From positions 52,218,975-52,282,974 of the forward strand of contig JACSVZ010000007.1 of NCBI GenBank assembly GCA_014706295.1: a DNA stretch of 64,000 nt. The letters run 5' to 3'. Below, in pieces: positions 1-22,200 of this stretch (positions are counted from its first letter, which is position 1; each line of letters starts with the position of its first letter). Made by a program: the position numbers and the translations under genes. Under the pieces are notes generated by a model. That model saw only the letters and a list, made by a program, of their open reading frames with translations, did not search any database and had not been told where the DNA came from. This DNA comes from Lycocorax pyrrhopterus obiensis. Taxonomy: Eukaryota > Chordata > Aves > Passeriformes > Paradisaeidae.

Positions 1-10190
<10,190 letters not shown>

Positions 10191-12206
10191 CCCTGCCACC
10201 TCTCTGCTCCTGGGAACGGCATATGCCTTTAGACCTCAGTGGCGTGGGAGGAAACGGCCCTGAAGTCGCAGATAACGCTTATTCCTCGGTAGAATCTTCC
10301 CGGGTTCTGGTCATCCTTACTGCCAGGAGGCTGGTGTCCCAGCCTCAACTTCTGCATACATCGGACAGAACCTAGCAAAGGGTATGGAAAGTTCATAAAG
10401 TGAATTTCCTAGGCAACATGTGGGCAGATTTCTTGTATCTTTGCATCGCATTCCCTGTGTTTCAGTCTAATGCACTTTGCCTTGGGCTATGATATCTGTC
10501 TGTGGGCTGCTTTTTGGCCAGTATCACACTGTAAAAATGAAAGGTGCACCAGGACACACCATGAGTATCCTTAAAAAGCCCCAGGGAATTGCCGGCTTTA
10601 TGTTCCTTAGGAACCTGAGTAAATGGTTTGACTCCAGGGTCAATCCAGTGCAACATCAGGTTTCAACATCAGGTTTCTGACCACACTGGAAAACTGGTCA
10701 AGACACCCTCTGGCTATAAAGAGACATCAAATCCGATGCCAGAGCGTGGGATGCAGAGCATATGGCCTGTGCATGGAGGGAACATCGGAACAGAGAGGGA
10801 TGGAGGATTGCAACTTCTGCCTTTCGATGTTATCTTTCTCAGTCTCGGTAAAGCTGCAGTTTCTTCATGTTTTTCTGCACAAATTTATGCTCCTGGGTTT
10901 CTGATCCCAAATATACCCTCGGCAAACTAGACAACTGCCTGTTCCCTACCACGACAAAACAGCTGACCCTCCCTGCTCCTGGAGGAGTTCATCCCCTCCG
11001 TGGGTGCTGTTGTCCCTTTTCTCCTGAGGAAGATGTTTATCCCATTATTATCAAAAGGGTAAGAGGAGCTTAGGACAGAGCACAAACACTGGTTCACTTC
11101 ATGTGGGATTTGCAGGTGGATTCTTGGTAGCACACAGCACAGACATGAAGATGTGAAGAGGACAATTCTCCCCTAGCACAAACCCCCACCGGGGTAGTTC
11201 CCTAGAGAGGAGGGAATCCCATTGTACACCCAGAGGTGAGGCCTGTTTGCTCCTTTCAGGGGCAATGGCTCTGAGCAGGTAAAACAGGGGCCACCCAGGA
11301 CAAGAGCTGTGCTCTGACCTGGGTTCCACCTTGGTGGCAGTTCTCCAGAAAGTGCAGTCCTGGCTGTTGCTGGTCAGGCTTTCCTGAGGTTGCCACCTCA
11401 GCAGCAGAGTCAGCCCTTAAGACATGGAAACCAGCAGGTGTCCATGCCAAGAGGTCACTGGTCCTGGGGTCTGGGACAGACAGGCCATGGCCAGCATAGC
11501 ATGGCATCAGGCTGTGTCCCATCTCCTGCTTCTCACCACCCTGAGCCACAGCTCACGGCAGCATTGTATCTAGAAGGCACCCAGGCATTTTTTGAGCCAA
11601 GCCCTTTATTTGCAAGGTTTTAATCATATCCTTCCCCACAGGAAGAGGAAAGTGCTTCTCCCAGACCCTCCCAAGCGCTGATCTGACTAGCAGGTCCCTG
11701 GCCAGTGGCCGGGGGAAGGAGGAGCAGAGCAGGGGGATATTGCAGAGCGATCGTTCATCATTGGCCAAAGTCGAAAAGAGAGAGAAGCCTCTGGCAGCTG
11801 CGTCACAAACACAGGTGAAGCTACACCGTGGCAGTGCCTGGCCTGGGCAGTTTATTGCTGGGCTTGCCTGATGTTTGCTTCACCACTTTCCCAAGAAAAG
11901 CTGTCTTTCGTAGGTGAAACCTGTCAAAGTTTGAGCATTATTGATGCAGAAACTGAGCTCAGCAGACAGGGGGGCTCCTCAGAGGAAGTGAGGAGATTAT
12001 TAATATCCACAGAGGAAGTCCCTGTGATGATTAAGACTAGCTTTCAGTACTCAGTGGGTATGTCTGTGCTTTTGGAAATGTTAACACCACAGATCCACCC
12101 TGATGCCATCCACAAGGGGTTTGCTGTCAGTGCTGCCATTCTGGTGTCCAGGGGGCTCTTGAGGCATGGTGACCTGCTGTGCTTGGGCATCCAGAGGCCT
12201 GTATGC

Positions 12207-12220
12207 CCAGGAGGTGGCAC
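12207..12220 (+). promoter_or_regulatory. Candidate CTCF site (forward)
   Basis: CCAGGAGGTGGCAC matches 13 of 14 positions of the vertebrate CTCF consensus CCASYAGRKGGCRS. It is a motif match only; occupancy is not shown. Confidence 0.45.
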
Positions 12221-15200
12221 TGAAGCTGCCAGGTGTGCAGATGGCAACTGGTCTGAGTGACTGTGACCTGAATCAAGTGGACACTATGCATCGTGACCTG
12301 TACTGCTCCTTAATCTTCTCTTCAAGGTGGACCTTGCAGTGCAGTGTAGAGGAAAATCCCTTCATTTTTGAAAGGCAAGGCAGCAGTGCTAGAGCAGGGA
12401 CATAAAAAACCGTCTGTGGCCCAGGTGATCTATGGGCACAGTGGAACCAAGGGCTGGGTTGAGATAAGTTTTTAAATGCTTTGATAGCTTGAAGGGAAAG
12501 GACTAGGTCAGTGCACAGTTTTATGATCATTAGCAAACCCAGTGTTGCAAAGCGTATTTTTAATCAACACAAATAATACGTAATGTTGGGGTATTTTTGA
12601 TGGGTTTGTAGTTTCAGTTTTAGAGGAAAAACTGTTTCCCAGTGTTGTTCAGAAGGCATTGTGATTTCCTCCTGCCAATTTAGATGAAGTGTAGGAGCAG
12701 CTGGTAAACAACACGCTATGGATTCCCTCTTGTTACATCTGGCCATGGGGCCTTCTGCAAGCTGCCAGTAAAAAACACTTTTAATATGCATGTTATCTTA
12801 AGCTTTTGATGCTCATGTAAGACAGCATCAAAGCCTATCCCTTGCATTGAATCAGGTGGGCACTTCCAGGCTCTTCAGTCAGGGATGAAATTTTAAAGCG
12901 AATTGCAGCAAAATAAGAATTTTAGAAAAAACCCCAACAAAACAACTACTAGCAACCTACTGGGTAAAAATGCTCTTGATGTTAACTCCTGAACTCAGCA
13001 GGTGATGCAAAAAATGAATTTGGTCCCTGATAGAACACGGCGATACACAGCCTCATTGAAGTCTTACCAAAGCATTCCCTCTACAGGGATACGTCAGTAT
13101 TACAGAAGACACCACCGCAGCTCAGAGCTGTGCTGCCACTTCCCTCCCTTCCCCGGAGAGGGGTGGCTTTTCCAAAGCCCACTCAGAGGTGTGGGAGTGG
13201 GCAGAGGGGCAGGATTAATCCCAGTGAGACTCTCCCGGACCCTGGTGTTCTGAGGCAGCCTAAGAAATACACACCGCTGCCTGTGCATCAAGACTGTGAT
13301 CCAGTCTATAGGTGCTAAGGACCCATCTCGTAGAACACATACTCTGAATCATTTACATGGGGTATAAATCGTCTGTGGCACTGGTGTTTTCCCATAAATC
13401 AGCACCAAGGCCTAATCCTTGATTAATGTTTTGAAATGCAGCATTCAGATTGCAACAATGGGAGCTCTCTTTTGTGAGACAAAGCTGTGTGATAACAAAA
13501 AATGTGCAGTGCTCCAAACTCTGCTGTCAAGATAGGCACCTCACTTCCAGCCTGATTAAGCAGTATTTTCAGCCAGAACACTTTTCCAGGTAGCAAAGAC
13601 CTGAAGAACAGTCTTGTGTCATTCTTCCTTCTTTTCCCAGATCAGCTGAACCATCCTGTGAAAAGCCTTTATGCCTCCATTTGCCCATCTGGCTGAACAA
13701 TGAGGAACATGCAGTCTCTTGGAAGATTATGCAGCACTCCTTAATGCTGGCTTCTGGCAATGTAACTGGGCCATCCAGTTCATTCTGTCTCCTTATGAAA
13801 ATGGTATGTTTTAGCGGAGGATTTCATCTTGTGCCCACAAAGCCTTTTTATTTTGTGCCCTGAAACTGCTAGTAAAATTGTACAATGCACAAACTCATTT
13901 AAAGGACCTCAGGATATTCAGAGAAGGATTATGATTGTGACCAGCAAACTCCTTGCCTTGCCAGAAAAACAGGTCCTCCAAAAGGCATAAGCAGTAGCCT
14001 CTAAACATTGCTACAAAGAGCAGCATCCAGACTGGAGGCCAGCAGAGATGAAGAGCTGCTCCTTGAAGGAAGGCATGGGAGGCGTGTGTTCTCAAGATGT
14101 GCCTTAAATGCTGTTTTCCAGTCCTATTTTGAAGTGTCCTGCATTCACCCAAGAGGTGCACATTCACATGTTGGGTGTAGATCTGCTCTGTGCAGGCACC
14201 CTTACAGGGCTGATGGAGCAATACCAAGTCAGATCTCTTGTCGTAGTGGCAGCTACAGAGTAGGCATACACAGTATGTTTGAGCCAAAAAGAAAAAGCCC
14301 ATTAAAATCCTCTCACCCACAGTGTTAACTACCACTTCATTTTCATGGAAGTTTATAACCATTTCGTGCAACTCCAGATGTGGAGGTTTTTTTCCCTCAT
14401 ACCTAATCTGTATGTTGGTAAAGGACTGGAAGCTAAATCCTGAGAAGGAGTAGGCAATGCTGCTCCTACCTGGGAGCTGCAGATGATTGGCATGTCCCAA
14501 ACACATACATAATAACTGGAGCAAAAATTTCACTGCTAATTTAGTGTGTAGTGGGGGTCCAACTTCATTGTGCAGTCAGAAAGCTATATACAATATCAGA
14601 GCAATTTTTTTTTTTTTAAGTATTAAGAAAAATCTCCAAACTCCACTTACAAGATTTGAATCACCAGGATTGCCACATGCCTGTGAGCCGAGGCCGTGTG
14701 CTGGGGAGCTGTCACATCCTCCACCATCATCTACCCAAAGAGGAGAGACACTGAGACTTTGGATCCAAGTGTGTGTCAAGAAAAAATTTTACAAAAGTTA
14801 TGAATAGGTAAGAAAACAGTCAATAGCAGGAATAGAGAGACACGCAGACAGGATCAGAGTGCTGGCCCTGGTATTGTCTCTGCCAGTGGCAAATACCAGA
14901 TGCTGATGAGAATACTGTGAAAAACCTGCCCATAGGGTGAGTTTCCTCCTCTCTGCCATCTGGTACCGCTTGGCTTCTTCCCAGAAGCATTAAGGTTTAC
15001 ATCCTTTCCAAAAATATTTACCATCCTATCTAACATGGGAAGAAGGCCAGAGATAGCTTGATATATCTTTGCCTTTTGTAAATACCCTTTTGTAAATACC
15101 TACACAAGTGTTGCAACAAATAGATGGGAGAAATGGAAGGTAAGAATTTACATCTGCCTTAGGATCACTAAACTGCAGCCTTCAGTTACCCTGACTTCAG

Positions 15201-17539
15201 AGTGCATCACTGAGGACAAATTCTGCCCTGAGTTAGACGCAGAGCTCACAGCGGGGTGGGGCTCTGCATATGTGGGGGCAGAACTTGGTTTCTGAAGGCT
15301 GAGGAACTTGCAGGAGGTTATTTTGCCAGACAAAACACTCCCTGGTTTATAGTTGCATCTTTCCTGAATGTGCAGCACCCACCCACTGGCAAGGCACTGG
15401 AAACTCCAGGGATTTAGACGTCTGTCATTTAAGCCACTGGTGATTTAAAACATGGCTTTGCCAAGAGTATACTCACATCACATGCTTTTTTTTCTCTTGC
15501 CACCTCTATCCTTGTTTCTCTTACAGCTCTAACAAACCCTCAGTTTTGGGGAGGCACAGTGAGTGCTCTTCCATGCTCGACAATGAATTTATAACAGTTT
15601 CAACTGAGTTATCTTTGACATCATTGGTTTAAAAACAGGAGAAAAAAATCAATGCAAGGATAGAAAAATTATCAGCACTATTCCCAGGGACTGTTCAGTC
15701 TCATGGCAAGTGGTTGTAGCCCAGTCAGCCTCTGAGCTTGACAGATTGCCCCTGAACAGTCTGTGTCCTGGGGGATGCAGCAGCCCCTGGGCTGTTCTGG
15801 GCTCCTTCACCCCACATACACCCTCCTTTTCCCTGGCACAGGTCTGTGCTCAGGCTCAGCACTGCTGGCTGCAGGACAGACACCTCGCTATTCAAGCAGA
15901 TGAGCCCATTGGTATTAGCAGCATGAGGTCGATGCAACCTGAGTAATTCTGCAATAGAGAAAATAGGCAACGTTACACTATCCCCCATCTTCATTACACT
16001 CTGATTTCTCATTCCCAGATGAACAAATGACCTTTTAGAAGTATTGATGCACCAGGGACATACAAATATCTGGTTTTATACTATAAGCAAGGCCTGTTGG
16101 TACCCTTCACTCAGTGGTAAAGTGTATTTTCTGCTTGCAAGACAACAATGCTGCTGAGGACCTAATTTTGCCTTTTATAGCTCAATGAAGCCACTGGGAT
16201 TTTATAGGAGATAAGAGAGGAGAGTCATGCCCTAAAATGCTGACACCACTTCTATATATCATAGAGATATCTGAATAATTCATAGTGTCAAGCAGCGCAA
16301 CTTAAAGGAACAGTGGCTTAAGTGACAACACCCAGTTTTAGTACATTCTGCACAAAAATTAATACTCCACAAATTTCTTTCTTCCACAAAATCCATCATC
16401 AGTTTTTCCAAGGAAGAACTGCAAGTGTTACAAGAAGTGGGGTGATACGCAAAACACGGGTATTTCCTTGTGATTCGACACATTACCTGTTACCTTTGCC
16501 TTGTGTGGTATTTGAAATGGAAATGTAATTAAATTTGGCCCAGATTGGAAAAAGGGGCAACAAAAAGTGCCCTTCCCCTTGTGCTCATTCTAGTGCAGAG
16601 ATGTTGCAGAACCCAGGTTGCTGTCGCAGGTCTCCAGGCCATGGATCACTTTCTGTTCTTGATAGTGACTGCCTTTCAAAACAATTAAGTCCAAAGCAAA
16701 GGCTGGAGGTTAGGTGTTTATGCTGCTGGTTCATCAGGGATCTGGGAATTCTGAGGATGTTTTTGAATTGAAGCCAGACTCGTTTTTTTTTCCAAAGGGC
16801 CCTTACCATCACACTGAATTGAGTGAGGGAAAGCCCTCCAGGAAATCACACTCGCGCTTCTGATATAAAAGTAGCACTTCCAGCTTGTCTCTTCTTGTGT
16901 GTGTGAAAGTAAAAAATCCTCTGGAGTTTGCAGATCTGTTTTCTACTCTATTTTCCTCAGCCCTTAGTTTGGACTGGTGACCCTTGCTGGGTCTGATATT
17001 TCAGGCTGGGTGCTGGGCAAGGGATGCCCTGAGAACACTTGACACCTTGCCAGCTCCGTGGTGTGGGGCTGGGCACCGCGTGATGGGCTCTGCAAACGTG
17101 AACCAAGCAGGAAGGTGAAGCCATTTGAGACCTCCTAACAGGTGATCTCAGTCAACACACCGTTTGGGGTGGCTGAAATCCCCTTCCTGGCCTGGGTGAC
17201 CGCAGCAGGTCCTGCTGGCAGGTGACTCTGTTGCCTCTCTGAATTCTGCCCACATCTGCCGCCAGTGCCAGGCAGAGTCACCATTACCAGCGGGGATGCC
17301 ATCTGCACATAGAGAGGAGGCAGGGCACCACTGACCACCCACGGGAGCCCAGGGGATGTCCAGGTGGTGTGGGGTGATCAGACTGCCAATGTGAGGTGAG
17401 GCACATTTCCCAGCACTGGCTGTTGTTATATTTCCTGCACCCCATCACCAGCGTGATGAAGCCTTTCCCACGGCTCAGTGGGTCACAGAAACGCTGGTCT
17501 GGCTTGGGCTTTTCCCTCCAGCAAGCAGGTTGCCGTGCC

Positions 17540-17800
17540 TTTGTATTCACCGCTCATTATCTGCCGGCGGTTGTTTACCTCCGCTCCAAACCCGCCCCTC
17601 TCGGCGGCCACGTTATTGTCCATGGCAATCGTTGTTGCCGCAGAAGTGAAACTCTGAAAGTGAGGAATTAATTGCCTTAGGGCTCTGATCATTTTTAGTG
17701 GCGCGGAGATAATCTGTCAGACACAGGAGCCATTCTAGCGCCGAGCAGCCAGAGCAGCAAAGATCCCCACATTTATAATCTTATTTTTGTCCCTTCATTT
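17540..17800. promoter_or_regulatory. Candidate conserved noncoding element
   Basis: About 260 bp combine CpG-bearing blocks (GCCGGCGG, CTCGGCGGCCACG, GTGGCGCGGAG) with AT-rich transcription-factor-like words. These include the forkhead word TTGTTTAC at about 17570, SOX-like ATTGT words near 17614, and homeodomain-type TAATTG near 17669. Retained CpGs in an otherwise AT-rich, CpG-poor spacer are typical of a constrained enhancer. No reading frame explains it. Conservation is inferred, not measured. Confidence 0.4.
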
Positions 17801-19188
17801 CCAGAGCAGACAAACTCAAGGGCTTACATTTTGGATATAACTCGAGCTTTGTTTTGCAGATCCTACTTTTCAGCCATGATGTACATTGATTTTGATAGCA
17901 TGCAGGATGTACCAGGCCTAATTGATCAGTTCTGCTTGCACATTTGAGCTTATTTGTTGTACTCCCTGCTTTGCCTTCATTAGAAGTGAATGTAACGCTC
18001 AGGAAAGTTTCCAGAATTGACAGCTCCGGAAACCAAAGTTCCTGGTGAACAGAGCAAATCAAAGCACATTTATTACACCCATGTGCTCCCTGCAGCTTAA
18101 CCCTTGTCCTTTAGGTCAGGCTTATTGCTGGGATCACCAACAGCATCACCCACGAGGACCAGTCCTATTGATGAGGATACTCTGGTCTGGTTGCCTGCCT
18201 GTTAAAATGTGCAGTGGGCTGAACAACCCTCCTGGAGCTTCCAGCTGGGCCCTGTGGACTGGCTCTCTGATCCTGGGCTGGCCTTCAGCTGGAGACTCAA
18301 GAGTGGAAAATACGGCAGGGTGGTGGCAAATGGTGTAGTGCAAAAAGGGAGCAGCACACATTGCCACCAGCAGAAGGCTGTGTCCAGTCTGCCCATAAAG
18401 CTTCCAAAGCTTTACCTTAACTCTGCTTGTCTCAATAAGTCTGTTTTTGGACTAGAAATAGTCCCACGCAGTGAATTTCCCTGTGCCAAGAAAAAGAGCC
18501 GCTACTGCTATACATGGTACTTCTGCTTCGTCTGCAGCTGAGGCACCTGCAGAGAACAGTGAAGGAGAGAGGCTGTGAGAAAGGAAGTTTTCATGCTACC
18601 TGAACTGGGAGGCGTATTTCCATGCAAACCCTGTGCAAGAAATGAAAAGAGAGAGAGGACTGGGGAAAAAAAAAAGAAAAAAAAGAAGAGGTGGAAGCTT
18701 CTTTGGCAGGTAATTCAGGACATGTGTCCAGGTTAGACCTAACTCCTCAGGGAGCAATAAAAATATCCCCCAGGAGCCATCACAGTGCCTGGGGAGCAGG
18801 GAGCAGGGATCAGAGTCTCTCCTGATCCTCTCGCACGTGGGACAGCCCCTTTGGCCACCTGGTGTCTGCTCAGCCCCTCAAGCCTGTCTGCTGCCATCAC
18901 CTCTCCCAGAACCACATCTGTGTGAGATCTGTGATGGAAAAAGAGCTGCACCTCCCTTTCCTACCCCCTTGATCACTGAGCATGTCACCATCTTGCACAG
19001 TTTACTGTACAGAAGGATTGCTGTTGCTGCTCTTGCACAGATTATCCAGAGCAAATAGTTCCTGGATGCAAGCCTGGTGTCCTTGAGAGATTTTCTGATC
19101 AGAGAGGAAGCCTTTCTGCAGTCACTGTTACCCTGCATGGCCTGGAGTCTGCAACTGGGGACCACAGAAGTGACTGTCGTACGAACTG

Positions 19189-19190
<2 letters not shown>

Positions 19191-19223
<33 letters not shown>

Positions 19224-19235
19224 CAATAATAATAG
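19191..19235. repeat. (TAA)n microsatellite
   Basis: About 15 TAA units with a short interruption of two CAA units, flanked by unique sequence. It is an ordinary trinucleotide microsatellite. Confidence 0.95.
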
Positions 19236-22200
19236 TATGCAGAGGATTTGGGAGACATGTCAACTCTCTTCTTACTTACACCTCACCACCAGTATCAGCG
19301 GTGCTTCCCATGCTTTAGCCCTTGAGCAAAGGTCTCTCCTCACTGCTGGGGGCTGGGGCAGGGGCGGGGTGGGCTGTGGGAGCCACAAGTCACTGCTGCC
19401 ATCCCTTCCCCTTCCTGCACACAGCCACGCTCTTGTTCTTCACTTCACTTACCTGACCTGACAGACTGGAAAAGCTGCCGTGGGGCTTGGGAGGGGACCC
19501 TGCCCACTATCGAGCACCAGCCCTGCTGGAAGCAGCATCCCTACCAGAGCAGGAGCTGTTCATTTCCGTAGGCAGAGCTCAGCACTGCCAGGTTGAAAGC
19601 AGGGGGAAGAGAAAGAGGAAGATGTAAGAGCTATTTTTGCATGTAGTGTCTTCAGGTAACATTTTATTGCCATTTCTATCCCAGAAACATATTGTTTTGG
19701 AGCTTGTAAACACAGCTTGGCTAGTGCTCACTACTGAATACTATCTGGATCAGACTCCTGATAAAGTGAAGCCAAAATGTGTTTGGCTGCTGATATTTTC
19801 ATGTACGTCCTTAGAGGAAGATTATTTTGCAGCCCTTGTACTTATCAGGTATGTTAGACAGGTAAGCCTACTCACTTTACTTTCACTGGATGAGCTGAAT
19901 CCCCTCTTAGGGTAAGTGGGAGCAGCTCAGCTAACTTGAATGGATTTTGTACCTGTCTATGATTTGGTGCCCCTTCCTTTGTCCCCCAGCTATTTTAAAA
20001 GGCCACACATAGTGCTCTTAATAGGAATGTAAAAAAGGCTTTTAGTTTGGAAGTACACTGGGCACTGGGAGGCAAAGGGATGTGGGAGTGCAGGAGCTCA
20101 CGACGGGGATAGACCCCGCAGTGCCTCCCTGCCAGCTGGCAGCCTGAGATAGAACTTTCTGGGTGCAGGAGGGTGCTTTTAGGTGCTGGACAGATGTACC
20201 TTTGCAAACTTCTTCCTTTAAACACATGATTTTGACACTAATGCAATAGACATCTGCTGCAAGGGAGCGGGCTGGCTCAAGGGAGCGGCAGTAATGAGAT
20301 ACGGGGCCTTTGTCTCTGGGCTGATGGTTCAAACCCAGGTGAGGCAGGAGTGACTGGGAGTCATTACTGCCTGACAGCTGCTAAATAGTCGGTGTCAACG
20401 GGGCAGGGGTCCTTGGTCAACTTTCTCATTAACAGGTGTCCCCATCTCAGCACCTCAAAGAGAAACCAGTTATTGGCCTCATCCCTGACAGGGCCTCATC
20501 CCTCCCTAGATACAGGGAGACACGAATTACCAAGTCACCAGTTTGAGCCTGGAAATATGGTCCCAGCTAGGAGTGGGGGGTGCTGATGGTGGAAAAATGT
20601 CTTATGCTATACTGCCCCTCCCCTTCACTGCCCCTGGGATAAACAGAAGGGTTAAGGATTTGGGGATACCGAGCCTTGTTGTTTCAACAACTTCACACAC
20701 TCCTGCTCTTTACTGTGATAGTGCTAAAATACTCTAGTCTCCTGCTTAAATCTTAGGGAAATTGTCCCTGCCCTTCCACAGACCTGTACAAGGCAAGAGA
20801 CGGCAGATCTGTATCTACAGCAGCCAAAGAAAGAGAATACAAACTAAGGAGAAATTTTTTTGATCGTATCATTGAAGTGCTTTAAATATTAGGCTAATAG
20901 TTTCATTAAAAAAAAAAAAAAAAGAAACACAATGCAACACCAGAAGTTTAAAAATCTCAGAAATGCAACTTCTATATTTGCATTTGACAACTGAAATGCA
21001 AAAGGCTTGGAACAGTAAGAAATGCAACTATAGCTTTAGCACACTGCAAATACTCCTCTGGCTAAGTAAAAATAAGTGTCACTTTCACTTACAGCATGAT
21101 CAGTCTTACATGAATCTTAAATTCATAGGACAGAAAAAGTGAAATTAGTTTGCAGTTGATAAATGGTATCAGATATTTTTAAAATAAAAATCATTATGTT
21201 AACTAATTATATCATTATTTAATACTAAACTCATGATGAGAGGGCAGGCTGATGCCTGAGAGAGCTTAATATTTCCACTTCTCAGACTCTGTCCTACAAT
21301 CCTGCATAACTCTGGCTGCGAACCTAAAACACAGCAGTGGCTGCAGGAAAGAAATGGACAGCTAATGAAAGCTGTTGCCTGTCCACATGCAACTTCATTA
21401 GCAGGATCACTAAATGAGATCCAGGCCTCAGATCAGTCATTGTCTTTCACCTGTCACATGCAAGAGGTCAAACCTTGCTGAAGAATCACAGGGAAGTGTC
21501 TCCCTGGCAGCAGGCACGGCTGATGGGTGAGACTTAAAATCTCCTGCCCCTGAGCTGAGCAAAAGCAGTCCATCATATAGGAGCAGCCTGGGTGGAGTAA
21601 GTGATCATTGTAGGTCCCTTCAAACTGAAATATTCTATTCTATCACAATATGCACACACCTGGAACAGTGGTAGCTCATGTCCAAAGCAGGAATAACGTT
21701 GAACAGCTCAAAAGGACTTTTAAAATAAATAGGGGAGACAACTTATTTCTGCTGCAGAAAAATGAAAGAGGAATGAAAATAGTGACCATTTATACAGCCC
21801 CTTTTTTTTTTTTAATTCTTAGTTAAATGCAGGACTCTTGTTCTCTTGTTTTTAAGTCACTGACTATGCTTAATCACCACTAAGAAGGGTGATTTCCCTG
21901 TAACTGGGATGGCCAAAAGAAAGCTGAAGTCTCTGTGAAAATGAGGGAGAAAAGGGAAATAGAGCAGGATGAGAAGAGAGCGTCTGTGTTACCTGAGGCG
22001 TCGGGGTGAGAGGTACACTGAAGCTTGCTTTGCAAAATAGGCTCCGAAAAAGAAATTTTAAAGGATAGACCAGCCCGAGCTGCTGGCAGCAGGAGATCCC
22101 ACCTCCCTCATCCTCACTGCTCTGGCTGTGTCTGCAGCCAGGTTTGGGGGAAAAGACCCTCACCTGCAACTGGGGTCTAATGGGAAAGTTTCCAGCTTGG

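Larger units (their letters stand above)
10191..19190. other. Intergenic DNA, CCDC85C-HHIPL1 spacer, part 1
   Basis: No gene was recognised. The interval holds a CTCF-like motif at 12207-12220, an unexplained 212-codon minus-strand reading frame at 13895-14533, a poly-T run near 14606-14618 and an A-rich run at 18667-18688. The strongest candidate regulatory element lies at about 17540-17800. The remainder shows nothing I can name. Confidence 0.6.

Noticed and set aside
20273..20336. tRNA-like A box (TGGCTCAAGGG) and B box (GGTTCAAACCC)
   Set aside because: The B box fits but no acceptor stem or cloverleaf could be drawn, and flanking sequence matches neither a tRNA nor MIR; likely chance.
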